Source: Sycobia sp. Sy_11 (Eukaryota; Arthropoda; Insecta; Hymenoptera; Epichrysomallidae). Taken from it: a stretch of 64,000 nucleotides of DNA. The DNA lies in contig JACCIC010000037.1 in assembly GCA_018907035.1 (NCBI GenBank), positions 2,530,501 through 2,594,500 of the forward strand. Direction: 5' to 3'. The notes beneath the pieces were generated by a model. That model saw only the letters and a list, made by a program, of their open reading frames with translations. It was not told the origin of the DNA and did not search any database. Shown in pieces: positions 49,977 through 62,964 of this stretch. Each line of letters opens with the position of its first letter. The first letter of the stretch is position 1. The translations under genes and the position numbers were made by a program.

Positions 49977-51870
49977 CTCGATCGTTATAAGCTTGTCGGG
50001 AAACGCGCATCGGACTCATCCGTTCGCGCTTCGTTCAAATTTAACGACTCGTCAAATTGAACGATTGACTTTATTATACATGTTTCTGTTCGCTATGGGT
50101 GTGCCACGCGATTTATTTTGGAAGGCGCTTCTACTGAACGATACAGAAATGTGCGTCGCAGCGCCACGATTTACGACGAAAGTGTCATTTTGTAACAAAT
50201 TCATTAATTCATCGAATTTCTATGTTTCGCTTTAGATCGTTTTACGGGTAATCTCGGCGATCGCGATTCTTATATAATTTATCTTTATTTCAATTTTGAC
50301 AGTAATAAAATGCTCTGGCATAAAAGGAGGTTATTTTTACCTTGATTTTATACGACTTAAGCTATTATTATTATCAAAATGTAATAAAAAAAATTCGTAA
50401 TTTCAGTATGTCTCGCTATAAAAAGTATTTATTAGTACATTTGTGATTTTTTTCCAAACGATGGTATATATGAATGAATAACGTTCTATAAAACTTTATG
50501 TGCGCTTCGGAAGTAACATTTATAAATGAAATTTTGTACACGTTAGACGTGTTTCAATGAACTGTTATGTTGTGACAAACTGTTGTTACAAAAAATTGTA
50601 GCCGAATTTGCCGTTACATTACGCGATTAACCACGTTCGGATTCGAATGCAAATCATTCGCCTTTAGAATACAGCCGTCGATAGAACTTTAAGAAATCAC
50701 CAACGGATCCATCGTGTATGCTTCACCCATACGATATTACGTCAAGAGCATCATACGGGCACTGCAAGGACTCGATTATCTGGCAGTAACCAATGAAGCG
50801 GAACGAGAAATAAACAAGAAAATAACGTTCGCACTCGTCTCCCCTACGACTATTGAACTGTTCCAGCGGACCCCGCGCGCTGTCTCGACAACCTCGCGTC
50901 CCATAAAATCTATACGGAGAAAATGGCGCGCGAGAGTGAAACGAATGCGGCTCACCGTCCCGACTGCCGTATTTCGACACATTGTCGATGCTTCCACCCC
51001 CCCCCACCGCCAGCCTCTTCCACCCGCCCTACTTTCGGAGCAGATGCCCCGCTATACTAAGGACGCGCTATAATATATCTAAGGGCTGTCTCGCGGTTTT
51101 TTTTCAGCTTCTTTGCTCTCTTTATACGTCTGCTCGGAGGGTAATCGTATGCGCTTATGCGCATTGGCACATCCGCGACTCTTACCTTTACAACGAGACT
51201 TGTATATATTTAAATACGTACGTGTGTGTGTGTGTGTGAGGGGGAATACAGATCACACGTTCGATCCAACATTTTCGTGGCAATTCGATCGGCTGCGCCT
51301 GCGCCGTCAAAAACTCGCGAATCGCTGTAAAAGAGATTTGCGCAAGCCGTCGAGCCGAAAGAGAGAGGGATCTGAAAGATTCCGGCATTGTTTCTTTACT
51401 TAATATACCCTTATATATACAATAGACGTACTTTCGCTTTCGAGCCGCGATTGGTATTATGTTTTTTTTGGCCGGTGCATAATGACGTCGAAACTGTATT
51501 CTTGCATGATATACATACACATATACAGGTACGGTATAAATCGATGAAGACTCTCTGTTTGATTTTACGAATCGGCCGTATATATATATTTATATATATT
51601 TATATATACATGCAGTTATAACGATCGAATACGTTCAGAGGGCAACAAATGCGATTTTAATGCTAAAAAGTTGAGGAGTCGCGCGCGCGCTCGCGTGCCA
51701 AGTGCTTTAGTAAATCTGTAAATAATGTCGATGAAGTTGAGAAGCTCTTGGGCGAGAGTTTCCTATCTTATCTCTATGTTAACGGCCTGAATTCTAAGTC
51801 CGAGAGTTTTGCATTCGAAATTTTCTCGAGGTTGTAAGCGTCTTTGAAACCGCACTCCCTTCACAAAATA
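49205..51870. other. Unique sequence with one AT array, no supported gene
   Basis: An (AT)n lies at 49931-49972 after three ACATAT units, and a (GT)n of about 12 bp near 51222-51238. 50860-51070 and 51240-51380 are CpG-moderate. A 119-codon plus-strand frame (50714-51073, GTG-initiated) has no recognisable domain. Confidence 0.45.
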
Positions 51871-51879
51871 TTATATATG

Positions 51880-53650
51880 TGCACGTCGACGAAAAATATT
51901 AACAGGTGCGACATTATACACTATTTTAATTTTAATTTTAAATTTTATTTTATGTATATAATATATATATCAAACTCAATGACTTGAAAGTAGCCTTATT
52001 TTAGACTATAGAGTATATTCTGTCAAATATTCTATATACCACACATATACATCTTGCCTTCTCAGAAAAATCAAAGTATCAATTTTTCTACTTAATCATT
52101 GAACGATATAAACTTCTACCCAGAAAATAATTTTCTAACTTCAAAGAAATACTTATTTGAATCATACTAAGTAAATAGCTTACTTAACTTCGTACAATAT
52201 TTGCTTGAGTCAAATAAACTTTACTCAAATGGATTAAATCTTATTCTTGAATCGAAAAATTTTTCTCAAATCCAAAGAGTTTTTTTCCAATTAACAAAAA
52301 TTATGTAGGAGGATTCAAATAAATATTTTTTGAATTTACAATCCTTACAATCCTTTCAAGCGTAAAAACTTCAATTTCCATTAAAAAACCAACAGCCGCC
52401 AGAACGATTGCAATTCTTATACTTTAAGTTTAATTTTTTATTTATGTCATTTGTTATGTCAATACTTTTAATAAAATTTATTTTAATAATATAAATTATT
52501 ACGAATAACTGGAAATACTTTTTTAAACTGGGCGGTTAAAATTACATTCTATGAGATAAAAATTAATTAATATCGTATAAGAAATATTACGTTTTAGTCT
52601 ATTTTGTCAATTTTATCAAATTGTTAGTTTATAAATGATTACATACTAAATACAAGATAGTTTTTTAGAATCATTAAAATATTTTAAATTATTTAAATTT
52701 TGTTGCATTTGACAAAAGAATTTCAACATTTAATGCATAAATTCGTCTCTTTTAGATAATGTAAATTAATATTCAAGTTACTAATTTGAAATTTTATAAA
52801 TGGTTTTTTTAATTCATTCAAAAATTCTATCTATTTCGTCGTAAAAGAATTTTCTGAATACCAAGATAAATTGAAATCTTTGAAATTAAATATGATGCGT
52901 GAATTTCCACATATTTGTAAATTAATGGATACAATTGAATGTTTCATAGCGTATGTAAATTAGGTTTTGACTGCATGAAAAATTCGAACTTTTTCTGAAA
53001 GTTAAAATTAAATGACTTGAACTTCCTGTAGTTGAGCCCATTTATCAACTAAAGACGTCATAAAATCATTTTTATATCATAATATTTCCCGAAACTTTTC
53101 AGCTTTCGTAACTTATGGACTTCAGAAGTGTACTGTCAGAGCTTATGAATTTGTCAAGTCAAGAAATACCTCAAATACTTTGCGATTTCATAAAATCAAC
53201 TTAAAGAATATATTGAAATTGATCATTAAATTTATAATTTATTTTTTACGTGTAATTTTCAATTTTGCTTTATTAATTTTTATGAATGAAAGTTAAAATT
53301 GAAAGAAAGTTATTATAAAAACTTGAAAAGAAGCGTTAATGAAAATCATTTATTTTAATTAGTTTTTATATTTTTAAATTCTACATTAAATTTAAAATTT
53401 AAATTTTAAATCAAACGAAAAAAATTCAACTAATTAAATATTCTTCTGTGTTATACTCGATCACGTAAATAAACTTGACAAAAAAAACGTAAAATTAAAG
53501 ATTAATTGTAATTATCTAATTTACTGATTTTGTTTTTTTAAAATTTTTTGAATATTTAAAGAGTTAGTTTTGTGGCATTTAGTAAATGGACTTTATTAAA
53601 ATATTACTAAAAAATATATGTTAGACGGTTAAAATCAAAAGCGCATTCAG
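51880..53650. other. Very AT-rich block without microsatellites
   Basis: About 1.8 kb of AT-rich sequence dominated by AAATT/TTTAA-type words, CpG-poor and almost free of dinucleotide arrays, unlike most of the window. I see no gene and no element ends. It could be an ancient decayed repeat or simply an AT-rich isochore segment. Confidence 0.5.
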
Positions 53651-53667
53651 AAGGAATTATAAACGCT

Positions 53668-53670
<3 letters not shown>

Positions 53671-53707
<37 letters not shown>
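53671..53707. repeat. (AT)n microsatellite, about 18 copies
   Basis: A perfect alternating tract. Confidence 0.93.
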
Positions 53708-53708
<1 letters not shown>

Positions 53709-54497
53709 CCATGAGTGCTGGCTATGAAAATAACGCCTAGGAATAGGAGTGAATATGGTGCGTAATGATAATTACAACATTTTAAATTGAAATTATACAC
53801 ATATCGGATTGGATGTTTCTTCTTGTGACATTTATTGTTGTTTATATAAATTTGCAGCATATATATAGAAATTCCGATCTAGTTTTTTTTTTCAAAATCT
53901 ATGAAATCCTTATATACAGTATATATAAAATTAATACAGTGGTTATAAGAATCACAATTACATACTCCACAAGCTTATATATCTATTATATATACTTTTT
54001 CTTAATGTTAACTGACTTTTTTAGTACATAAGCACGTTTTTTCCATAATCACCTACATTCTATATAGTGTTTTGATAAGCTACTCCACTATATATCAATC
54101 TGGTATTACATGTGATTACTTAATTTTATACAACAACGTATTTTATCGCTGATTATTATTAGGACAATTGTGTACTTAACATAGCAGTACAGACAATTTT
54201 ATAATGAAATATTCCATTATTATAGAATTGTTTTATTAATTAAACTATTTAGATTCGTACCAAAGATTTAATAGGACATAAATGTCATTACACCATCGCC
54301 GATCTTTGATTTATTAAGGTTCAGAAAATTTATAATTTGATCTTGTGCGATTATTCGTATGTACGCCTGATGCATAACAGACCGCCCATATCATTTTGCA
54401 ATTCTAATAGCGTGCTCAGTATTCAGTGATATCAATACTTCTACGGTATTTAAATATACAAGGAGCGGCCTAAACATATAAAGCATAAGCCACTTAC

Positions 54498-54644
54498 CGA
54501 CGATTTTCATCGGTCTTTCTTTATTGCTGTCCAAATATCTGACTAAAAGGTCTGTTCTGAAAATGTTTAACGAACATACAAAATGTATAGTAAAGCGATG
54601 TAGCACAGATATTAATCCAAATATTGTAAGTACAGGCACGAACG
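54498..54644 (-). other. Exon-like segment, unidentified
   Basis: On the minus strand a 49-codon open stretch of hydrophobic, non-repetitive sequence (VPVLTIFGLISV near its start, LLVRYLDSNKERPMKIV at its end) stops at a consensus 5' splice donor, GTAAGT (54497-54492). A possible 3' splice acceptor (TTAAG) precedes it at 54645-54650. The start of the segment is membrane-like and the end polar, but I cannot assign a family. No adjoining exon was found. It could be a real exon of a larger gene, a pseudogene piece or chance. Confidence 0.2.
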
Positions 54645-54979
54645 CTTAATTTTTTTAAAAATATATTATTATACCAATTAGTTGAATAAATAAATTATAT
54701 TATTTTTAAAAAATCGAAGAAAATTTTTCTTCTATGCAAAATTCAAAATTGTTCAAAAGTAGTATTGCCTAATTCACCCTGCAGCATAATACAGAGGTAA
54801 TATATTTTTTAGTTAGTATTATAATCAAACATACGGCACATTTCGAACAATGACTTCCCCCTCCTATGATAACAAATAAGCCCGGGCTGACTATATGCGC
54901 GTTGTTCATCTCCACGTTTTCCAATATATTTGGAATCCGATATACGATTGAATAGCGTATATATATAAATTCAACTTTT

Positions 54980-55402
54980 GGAGCCGAGCCGAATGAAAAC
55001 TGACGCGCCGCGCACCGAGGGAGCAGGACGGATTTCTCGCGATGGAACAGCAGGGCGGGCAGAGGCACCGCACCGCAGAAAAACGCGAGCGGGTGGAAAA
55101 TTTTGCGCGGCGGCGCCCCGATGCGCATTCAGAATGCGCTTTTCGCTCGCGCTTACGCCCGGCTCGGGTTGCTGAAATGCGCGCGAAGGAAAGCTGGGTA
55201 GAGTGGCGGAGGAGGGGGGGTTGGGAGGGGGGTTGGAGGACCGAGAAGCCCAGGAGAGACTTTCTTATCGCGGTATTATATAGAAGCGACAATCCGAGCT
55301 CGGCGAGCGCGCGCACGCCTTTGCAAGGATAACAACTTTCTTGGCTGCGCCGGGAATCGAATCGAGAGGAGTCGAGAGTGGCGCATGCTCTCGAGAGGGA
55401 GA

Positions 55403-55445
<43 letters not shown>

Positions 55446-55600
55446 TGTGAGAGAGAGGGAGGGAGGGAGGGAGGTAGACGAAAAAGAGGGAAAGGAGCGC
55501 GCCGGCAGAAATTGCAAAATACGAGAGGCGGCCGATGAAAAGGATGTTGGCAACGAGCGTAAAGTCTGTGTGCGTGGGCACGGGTGTGTGTGTTTGTTTA
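54980..55600. other. CpG-rich block with GA array
   Basis: A sharp GC-rich patch (about 54980-55340) with G-rich runs near 55215-55235, then GA-rich sequence. Stop-poor frames on both strands are Ser/Arg-rich low complexity and are not called as genes. It may be a promoter-type island; the exon-like segment at 54498-54644 lies downstream on the minus strand, but a link is speculative. Confidence 0.45.
55394..55475. repeat. Imperfect (GA)n and (GGGA)n microsatellite
   Basis: GA tracts with GTGA interruptions (about 55394-55456) pass into GGGA/GGAG tetranucleotide units to about 55473. Confidence 0.9.
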
Positions 55601-55659
55601 TGCGTGCCTGTCCGTCTGTATGTCTAAACGTACGCATAAGTAGCATGGATAATTAAAGC

Positions 55660-57300
55660 TTATTAGTAGTTTTTCTCTTGCGTTAAACGAGAATTTTCTT
55701 AAATCAATATACGAAAAATGACGATGGTGTTATCGAAATGTGTATATACAGTATATGCCGTAAGTTGACTGAAAAAACTTTTCACTCGTACCTCCAGTGT
55801 ATCGCAACGTAAACGAGCATAACTTAATGTACAAGATTATAGACTTTGCCATTTACGCAATGAAGTTTTTATCTTAATAATCGTGTACATTGCATTAAAG
55901 CAATTTCATATACAGAAATTATTATTATATACACAATATATAAGATTGTAAAATACCTAAGTTGAATGCAGTGATACGGGAAAAAAAAATTTTCATTTTT
56001 GTACGGTCAATATTACAGTATGCGTTTTGAAAATATTGAATAATCTGAAAGAAAATTGTTTTCTAACAAACTCATAAAAACTCTGTTTTGTATAGCTCAA
56101 TCCTAAAAGCTGGTTCTAAACAACATTTGAAATCGAATGCAAAAATATTTTATAAAAAAAAATTTTTAATAATTCGAATTAATGATTTTTTTTTACTAAA
56201 AAATAAAAGTTTGCTTATTAAATATTCCGTTTTGTTAATGTTATAAACGGTTTTTAATTCGTATTACATTGAGTTAGATATGTGATTAAAAAGAATTCTA
56301 TAGATTTGGAGAAATTCAAAAAAATTTCTTTCATTAGTTAATGTAAAAGTGTAAGTTGAATTTGATGTTTTTTATGTTACTAACACCTAAAATTAAAAAG
56401 TTTATTTTGAGCAGGCAAATATTTTCCTCTTTATTCCAATGTAGAAAAAAGTTAAAAACAGAATGAATAATATATATTTCACCTATATTATGTTTGTATA
56501 ATAGAATGCCAAAAGTAAAAAATTTTAAGCTTTTTTGCTTCTGTAATAAACTAAAACATTTAAATAACATATAATTTAATTCCATGATTTTATAGATCGT
56601 TATTCACATTATGAAAGCTAGATATAGCAATAAAAACGGAAATATTGCTTAACAATGCAAAATAATATTTTCAATTGGATTTCATGTTGTAAAATAATAA
56701 TATATAGGTACACTGGATGGCGAACTATGTAATTACATTAATGTAATGAATTAGAGTAAGCTAAAAAAATTATTTGGATATGCGTATATATATGTATATA
56801 TATATAGATTAAATCTGGTAATTTTGGATAAAAGAAAAATATATTGCAAATTATTATAATTAAAAAGAGGAAAACGATGGGTTTTCTAAACTTGTTCAGA
56901 GCAAAAATTAAGAAAAACTACTTTATACCGAATTTTTTTTTCTCAAAATTACGTTATTATTCACAAAGAAGTGAAGATCTTCCTATCTTATATTAGTACC
57001 ACCTGGTCGCTTCTTACAACAGTTGTCGTCTGCAAAAAATTTAAAAAAGCCTAATAAGTGAAAGAGATAGTTTAGATGGGAAAAACTTAGCTAGGCGCCC
57101 GTGTTGAAGACAATATTAACGTATACAAAGAAAAAATCACGTGTTAAATGTGTGTGTGTGCGCGCGCATGCGTGCGTGCATGTGTGTATGAGAGAGTGAT
57201 GAAGGTGAGAGTGAGAGGTATATATGGTGAAAGGGAAAAACAAAATGAAAAAGACGTCTCGTCGTATAAGCACTCGAGAACGAGCTGATGGAGAAAAATA
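55660..57300. other. AT-rich unique sequence, no gene seen
   Basis: Poly-A/T runs are common. Short degenerate GT/CG-rich sequence lies at about 57150-57190. No gene was recognised. Confidence 0.5.
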
Positions 57301-57307
57301 GAAAGAA

Positions 57308-57314
<7 letters not shown>

Positions 57315-57365
<51 letters not shown>
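57315..57365. repeat. (GA)n microsatellite, about 25 copies
   Basis: A pure GA tract preceded by GAAA-type interruptions from 57301. Confidence 0.95.
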
Positions 57366-57368
<3 letters not shown>

Positions 57369-57369
57369 A

Positions 57370-59530
57370 GGTGAGAGAATGAGAGAGAGAATGTTAGCAT
57401 AGACGTGATCATCGCTTTCAGGCTATACAAATGAGACACTGTTGCACGGTAAATCTTCAATCCCTAAATATATGCATTAAGATGTAACCCCTTACTTTAC
57501 TGTGAGTATTTTATGTAATAATAAACACGAAAATTCGCCTCAGCTTCGTATGTTTAATTCGCCTATATATATATATATATATACATAAAACATACATTCG
57601 AGGCATTTCGATCAAGGCGTTTGGAGCGTCGTGACGTGTGGGCGTAACAAGCGTATACATATATTCAACATAATGTAAAACATCGCGTTTTCGAGATATT
57701 TTAATAACATATGCATATAGATATATTCAACTTTCGTCTGCCTCTCGTATTGTATAGTTCGCTTTTTAAACTTACCCATCGTGCTGTTTGCTCGGACTTT
57801 TCACCGAAGCGACGCTAAGTACAGCTCAATCACTATACTGACATAACGCACTGATCGAATACTCCATAATATAAGCACTAGACCCCAATCAAATCGATCG
57901 GTACTGAATCTATAATGTGCAGAAACAAGGAATATATTCGGATACCGACGATTTTTAATGGTCGAACGGGTCGAGAGAAAGTTGTACGAAATACAGACGT
58001 ATTATTCTGACGGATATTTTTGCGAACAGTCGGATTATGGGTTGATTTGTCCAAAAAAGTAATTGGAAAAAACGTACTTTCTTAGAATTCTAAAGTTGTT
58101 TAAAAAATGAAATACTGAAATTTACTGTTACATCATGTTTTAACAATTATAAAAAATTTAAACGACTGAATTATTAGAGCAATTAGCTGATACTAATTAA
58201 TGTTCTCGCTTTATTAATAAATTTGAAAGGATGCAAATTACAGAGGTTTGAGGTACTAATAGGAGAAAAAAAGAAAATAAATGAAAAGAATAAAAGAAAG
58301 GAAACGGAAAGGTGAGGTCAACTACACGATTGTCGTGTGAAAAATCGGAGTAAATTATATGGTATGACAAAGAAAATGAATAATGCATTTTTCATATGAT
58401 TAAAGGTAGATACGCCTACGGCCTGATGAAAAAGCGTACCTATACATGTTTAACATTTTTCGACTAACCTCAGCGGCTAAGCCAAGGTACATTCGGTAAG
58501 ATTGATCCAGGAACCATATGTGAAACGAGATTATAATGATAATGTAAGATCTAGGTCAAAAAAGAAAAAAAAAATTTCAGGACAAAGAAAAAAATTTTTT
58601 CGCGTTTTACAGCTTATATAAATAATAATAATAAAGATATGTGTGAATGAGGCTGGAAAAAAACATCAAACAACATAATAAAAAGAGGTCATCGAGCAAA
58701 TCATGTCCTATGCTGCGACTGCTTCTGTTACATTTTGAATAGTAATTGTTTTCAATCCGTGCACGCACTGTACAGAAGATGAATAAGTAATTTTTATTAT
58801 ACCAATGGATATCATATATATATATATATATATAATGCGGGATGAGAGAAAGAGACAGAGAGTCAGAGAGCGAGGTGAAATTAGGTTCCGACTTTTACCG
58901 CCCGCCCCTCCTCCAATGATGTACGCCCCACCCAACGCAGTCAGCCCATAATATATACAACTTATCTTCAATATGCGATCTAGAGCAACTACTAACTGCA
59001 TACGCGATCAATCGGCATACACAGAGACACACACACACACACACACAGGACACCTGCGCGAGTCCACATCAACCTTGACCTGCATCCCGTCTCTCAACCG
59101 ATTCCTCGTATATATAGCAATCGTCTACATAGATACAGGTATATATTTAAAAACGCACCGCGATACAGGCGTCTGTGTGCCCGCGCGCTCGTATCGCAAT
59201 CGTGGTTAATTTTTCGATCGAAACGGTGCGCGCGCGCGCGCGCGCGTAAGCGCGGGTGGTCGCGCGTGACGGGAAAGGTTAAAGAGCTTTTTGCGCGTTT
59301 GTGCTTGCGCGGCCGCCGCGCGACGACGCAACGAATGAAGGGGGAGGGGGGTGGTGAGCAGTTTTTGCGCGCCTGTGCGCGTACGCGCGCGGGGACCAAA
59401 AGTCGAATGTATACATACGTGCGAGCGGACCCGCGTTATACTCTGTGTATATATAGATCTCGTTTAGGAGCACGGGATAATCGGGCGCGCGCGGGACGAT
59501 GAATCATTGGGTTGAAATAAAGAGAGGGAA
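57370..59530. other. Unique sequence, no gene seen
   Basis: Contains short AT tracts (57564-57582, 58815-58833), a (CA)n of about 24 bp at 59025-59048 and a CpG-rich patch at 59150-59500 with a (CG)n run. No gene was recognised. Confidence 0.45.
59226..59247. repeat. (CG)n run, about 10 copies
   Basis: An alternating CG tract inside a CpG-rich patch. Such tracts favour Z-DNA and are usually eroded where CpG is methylated, so its presence suggests little germline methylation here. Confidence 0.88.
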
Positions 59531-59539
59531 AGAGAAAGA

Positions 59540-59541
<2 letters not shown>

Positions 59542-59583
<42 letters not shown>
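59542..59583. repeat. (GA)n microsatellite, about 21 copies
   Basis: A pure GA tract preceded by interrupted GA-like sequence from about 59520. Confidence 0.95.
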
Positions 59584-59588
<5 letters not shown>

Positions 59589-60163
59589 GAGGGCAAAAAA
59601 TCTAGTGATCCAATTAATACTTTGGTACGGATATCAATTAGGGATAATAGGGGTTTGATCGGCTTTTTTCAGACATTCGAATTCGGTATTGAGCTATATA
59701 ACTATATATAGTCGCTTTAAAGGTGATTTTTTGTGCTCCATTAAAGTAAATGTGTAGATCCTTATTTTTCTTATTGTACTACGAAGTAAAGCAGATTTAA
59801 CTCGATAATGATGGGGATAGTAAAAAGTGCTTCTGTTATTTCAATGAGTTGTTGCATCAATATAAGACCTACATCTTATAACCTGATAAACGATTCTGCA
59901 TAATTGAAATTGAACAATCTATATAAATCCATGCCAATTACTGATTAATGGCATATACGCGTGCTTATTATTTATATTGCTACGGTGTAATGAGGTATAC
60001 GGGGAAAAAATTCGTATATAATTAAACGAAAATAACGAAGCAACTAATTAATTTGTTCAATTTAGATATTTGGGATACATATAAATCCTGGCATTAATAT
60101 TAATACAGTTTTTTACTCTAGATTTGCACCATGCACTTAATTAATAAGTTATTTGATAAATGT

Positions 60164-60188
60164 TCTTAAGAATTCAGAATTCTTAAGA
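60164..60188. repeat. Perfect 12-bp palindrome with 1-nt centre
   Basis: TCTTAAGAATTC (60164-60175) is mirrored exactly by GAATTCTTAAGA (60177-60188). It lies in otherwise unremarkable AT-rich sequence. Confidence 0.85.
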
Positions 60189-60939
60189 GCAATAGATGAA
60201 GCATTCAGTTTCTAGAAGCATTACGTTATAAATAGCCATTGGACATATTCGTTATCCTTTACACCATGGATATAGACCACAAATTAGTGCAAGATTTTCG
60301 TGGATATAAAACTTTGTTAGAAAAAAAATACTCACACGACAGTTAGCAAGATGCATATAGGAAAAGTTGACCCGTTTTTTCAATCATCATGCATAACAAA
60401 GCGATTATAAAAATTCATACGAAGTTAATGGAATTCTCATAGTTCGCCCTCGAATTTCGAGTGAAATTTCAATTCTTCGACTACGCGAGGCGCGAGCATA
60501 AAAAATTCCCAGCGCGTATACGACGGAACTACAAAAATAACGGACTCGTCCACGGAATGCACAAGTCGATTTTTCCCTCGTATAGTGCGAGGCGACGGTC
60601 GTGCGTGGCTGTAAGGAGGGAATCACAACCCTCCGCGCCCCTTGGGCTCGTCGCCGAAAAGTCTCTCGTCGATAGCTCCCTGGTTCTTCAAAGTGTCGCG
60701 ATAAAATTCTTCGGAATTTTGCATGGCGACGCCGCGCACATATTTATGCGTACCCGCTCGATAGAGAACGCAGTGAATTCGAATACGAATATATGTGCCC
60801 GAAATATCTGCCCGTAACTGACGATGTGCAAATAACATCGAATAGTAACTTGAGAATCTTCCGAGCGATTTTATATGTATATGATTGTCAATTGACAATT
60901 CGTCTGCTCTTAAAATAAACAATTGACAGGGCGTGGGAG

Positions 60940-60941
<2 letters not shown>

Positions 60942-60971
<30 letters not shown>
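60942..60971. repeat. (GA)n microsatellite, about 15 copies
   Basis: A pure GA tract. Confidence 0.93.
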
Positions 60972-60975
<4 letters not shown>

Positions 60976-61463
60976 GCACGCGCACCCTTAACAACTACCG
61001 TCACTGTTTTTATTATTTTTTCTTCGGACAGTGGAAGTTTCAGCGTACATTTCACTGTTATATTTTCCAAAACATGATACCCAGGACGTATATAGAAAGT
61101 AGGGTGTAGTCTTGCTGTAAAACGAACAAATGAAAAGTAGTCCCTGTAGGCAAGAGAAATGGATATCTCGATAGAGAAGAATAGAATTTTAGATATTTTC
61201 GCAACGTTTTAGCGATTCTTGCACGCGACCATATGGCATATTATACTCTGCATATCTGCATCTGATATATTGAGGAGCAGCCATACCTCAAAATAAGCAA
61301 TAAATTCATTGAACTTATTTCCAGACTAAATCTCTTTGTACAGTGACACTTGGGTAGCCTGGCGCATAATTTATTGTTAATAACTATTAGGTAGCCTCCA
61401 GGACCCGTGATTACGTCTGTTTTCCTATAACATCTAATCTATTTACAATACCTCGTTCTTCAG

Positions 61464-61611
61464 ACCTCCATCTTAGGAACGGACTGTGGCCATTTATTCC
61501 CACACTTCACGTGCGAGTGAAAGCCGAAGCATATGACCGTCGTCGTCCTTTGGAGCTGAGCCCTGTCTCGAGTCCACTTCGCGCCTGCCCATTGTTTGTG
61601 CCTCTGAAGCA
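61464..61611 (+). other. Exon-like segment 1, unidentified
   Basis: An open 49-codon stretch without repeats (containing LHLRNGLWPFIPTLHVRV) is preceded by a strong 3' splice-acceptor context: CTAAT branch-like word, pyrimidine-rich tract, TTCTTCAG at 61456-61463. It ends at a possible donor GTAAAA at 61612. Base composition is balanced, in contrast to the AT-rich flanks. The minus strand is also open across this region (61507-61875, 122 codons), so the coding strand is uncertain. I recognise no family. Confidence 0.25.
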
Positions 61612-61692
61612 GTAAAAACTTACGACCCACCGAACGCCAATGAATGTCTGTTGGGAAAATGCGTTCTGACTTACAGCGACGGTGTATTGAAG

Positions 61693-61864
61693 TTTGAGAA
61701 AGCTCAAACTAAATTCACATTTCGTCGATTTAGACAGCGGCTCGACCAATCTCGCACTTCCACTTGTATTGCCGAGCGTGAAAAAAAATTTGGTAACCGT
61801 AGTGAATGCTGGACATATGCTGCTTAGCCTCGCTGATGGCACAGTGTATGAATTCGCAACATGA
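61693..61864 (+). other. Exon-like segment 2, unidentified, ending at a TGA
   Basis: After three in-frame stops (from 61613), the same frame as segment 1 reopens. An 81-bp GT-AG intron (61612-61692) would remove the stops and keep the frame. The segment reads protein-like sequence, including LPLVLPSVKKN and NAGHMLLSLADGTVYEF, before TGA at 61862-61864. The last motif resembles one blade of a beta-propeller repeat only loosely. The acceptor (TTGAAG) is weak, so an old pseudogene with stops is equally possible. Confidence 0.25.
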
Positions 61865-62237
61865 TCAAACAACAAAGTTTTATTAATAGAAGATTATTAA
61901 TAGAAGATAGTAGCTGACCTTCAAACTTATATATTATAATAGAATGAAATAGAACGATTTTTAATATTTTTTTAATGAATTGCTACATTTTTTTAAGTTA
62001 AATAAGTGTCTACGCACTGGGTAAATAAAGCATTAAATATAAGACATCTATCAATGCCAATGAATTGTCATTGTGGATTTTAATACAGCTGGTACTGTAA
62101 GATATAGCGCGCTGACCTTCGCTGTACATCATCGCTAGATAAAACACAATTCTATCCAACACCGGTTATCTCGCCCAATCGAACAAGTAACGAAAGAAGT
62201 GCGAATGTCCTCTGGACACAACTTGTTTTATGCGAGA

Positions 62238-62238
62238 G

Positions 62239-62276
<38 letters not shown>
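62238..62276. repeat. (GA)n microsatellite, about 19 copies
   Basis: A pure GA tract. Confidence 0.94.
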
Positions 62277-62278
<2 letters not shown>

Positions 62279-62629
62279 GTTATTCCGTATATACATTTAG
62301 AATATATAAATTTGACACATGAGCTCAAAGAAATTTTGTAAATGAAAGAATATAGTAGGTTTGTGGATCGGAGGTGAATAGATATTTGTCATGGCAATAT
62401 CGTTTTCATTGATCCCTTAAAAAAAGACCCCGACTTCTAGTTTCAATATAATCCTCATAATTACGCAACAGGGATTCCTGATATTCTTCTGCAAAAAGGT
62501 TCATATAAATATCTCGCAATTCTGATTATATTGATATATATATATTGAATATTTTTGTAATCAGCGCTTTATTCCGAGTTTTAATAGAGGCCTACATATT
62601 CAACGTCGGATATAGCCAATCCGATAATG

Positions 62630-62705
62630 AGAAAGAGAGAAAGGAATAAAGAAAGCAGAAAAGAAAGAGAGTGAGAGAGAGAGAAAGAGAGAGAGAGAGG
62701 AGAGA
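62630..62705. repeat. Imperfect GA/GAAA-rich microsatellite
   Basis: Purine-only sequence for most of 75 bp, with GA units interrupted by AAA and GTG. Confidence 0.85.
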
Positions 62706-62896
62706 TAGTAGTCGAAATGACAACGACGACGCCAAAATCGTACCTGCGGTGACATAATTAGCCGATTTTTCGGAGGCCCCGAAGAACGATTTGTCGACGA
62801 AACAGCCTGCTATATATATCTACAAAGTATATCTCCCATTAGAAATAAAACCAACGTTGGACGGGTATATATGAAATAAACCAGCATTTCGAATGG

Positions 62897-62898
<2 letters not shown>

Positions 62899-62962
<64 letters not shown>
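62899..62962. repeat. (AT)n microsatellite, about 31 copies
   Basis: A perfect alternating tract, the longest pure AT array lying wholly inside the window. Confidence 0.96.

Positions 62963-62964
<2 letters not shown>

Noticed and set aside
50714..51073. 119-codon plus-strand frame
   Set aside because: GTG start, no domain, CpG-moderate sequence; insufficient evidence.
54470..54497. Second exon right after the GTAAGT donor, using the TATGTTTAG acceptor at about 54470
   Set aside because: The implied intron would be only about 28 bp, too short for normal splicing.
54906..55646. 246-codon minus-strand open frame
   Set aside because: Ser/Leu repeats from the GA array plus CpG-rich sequence; no domain seen.
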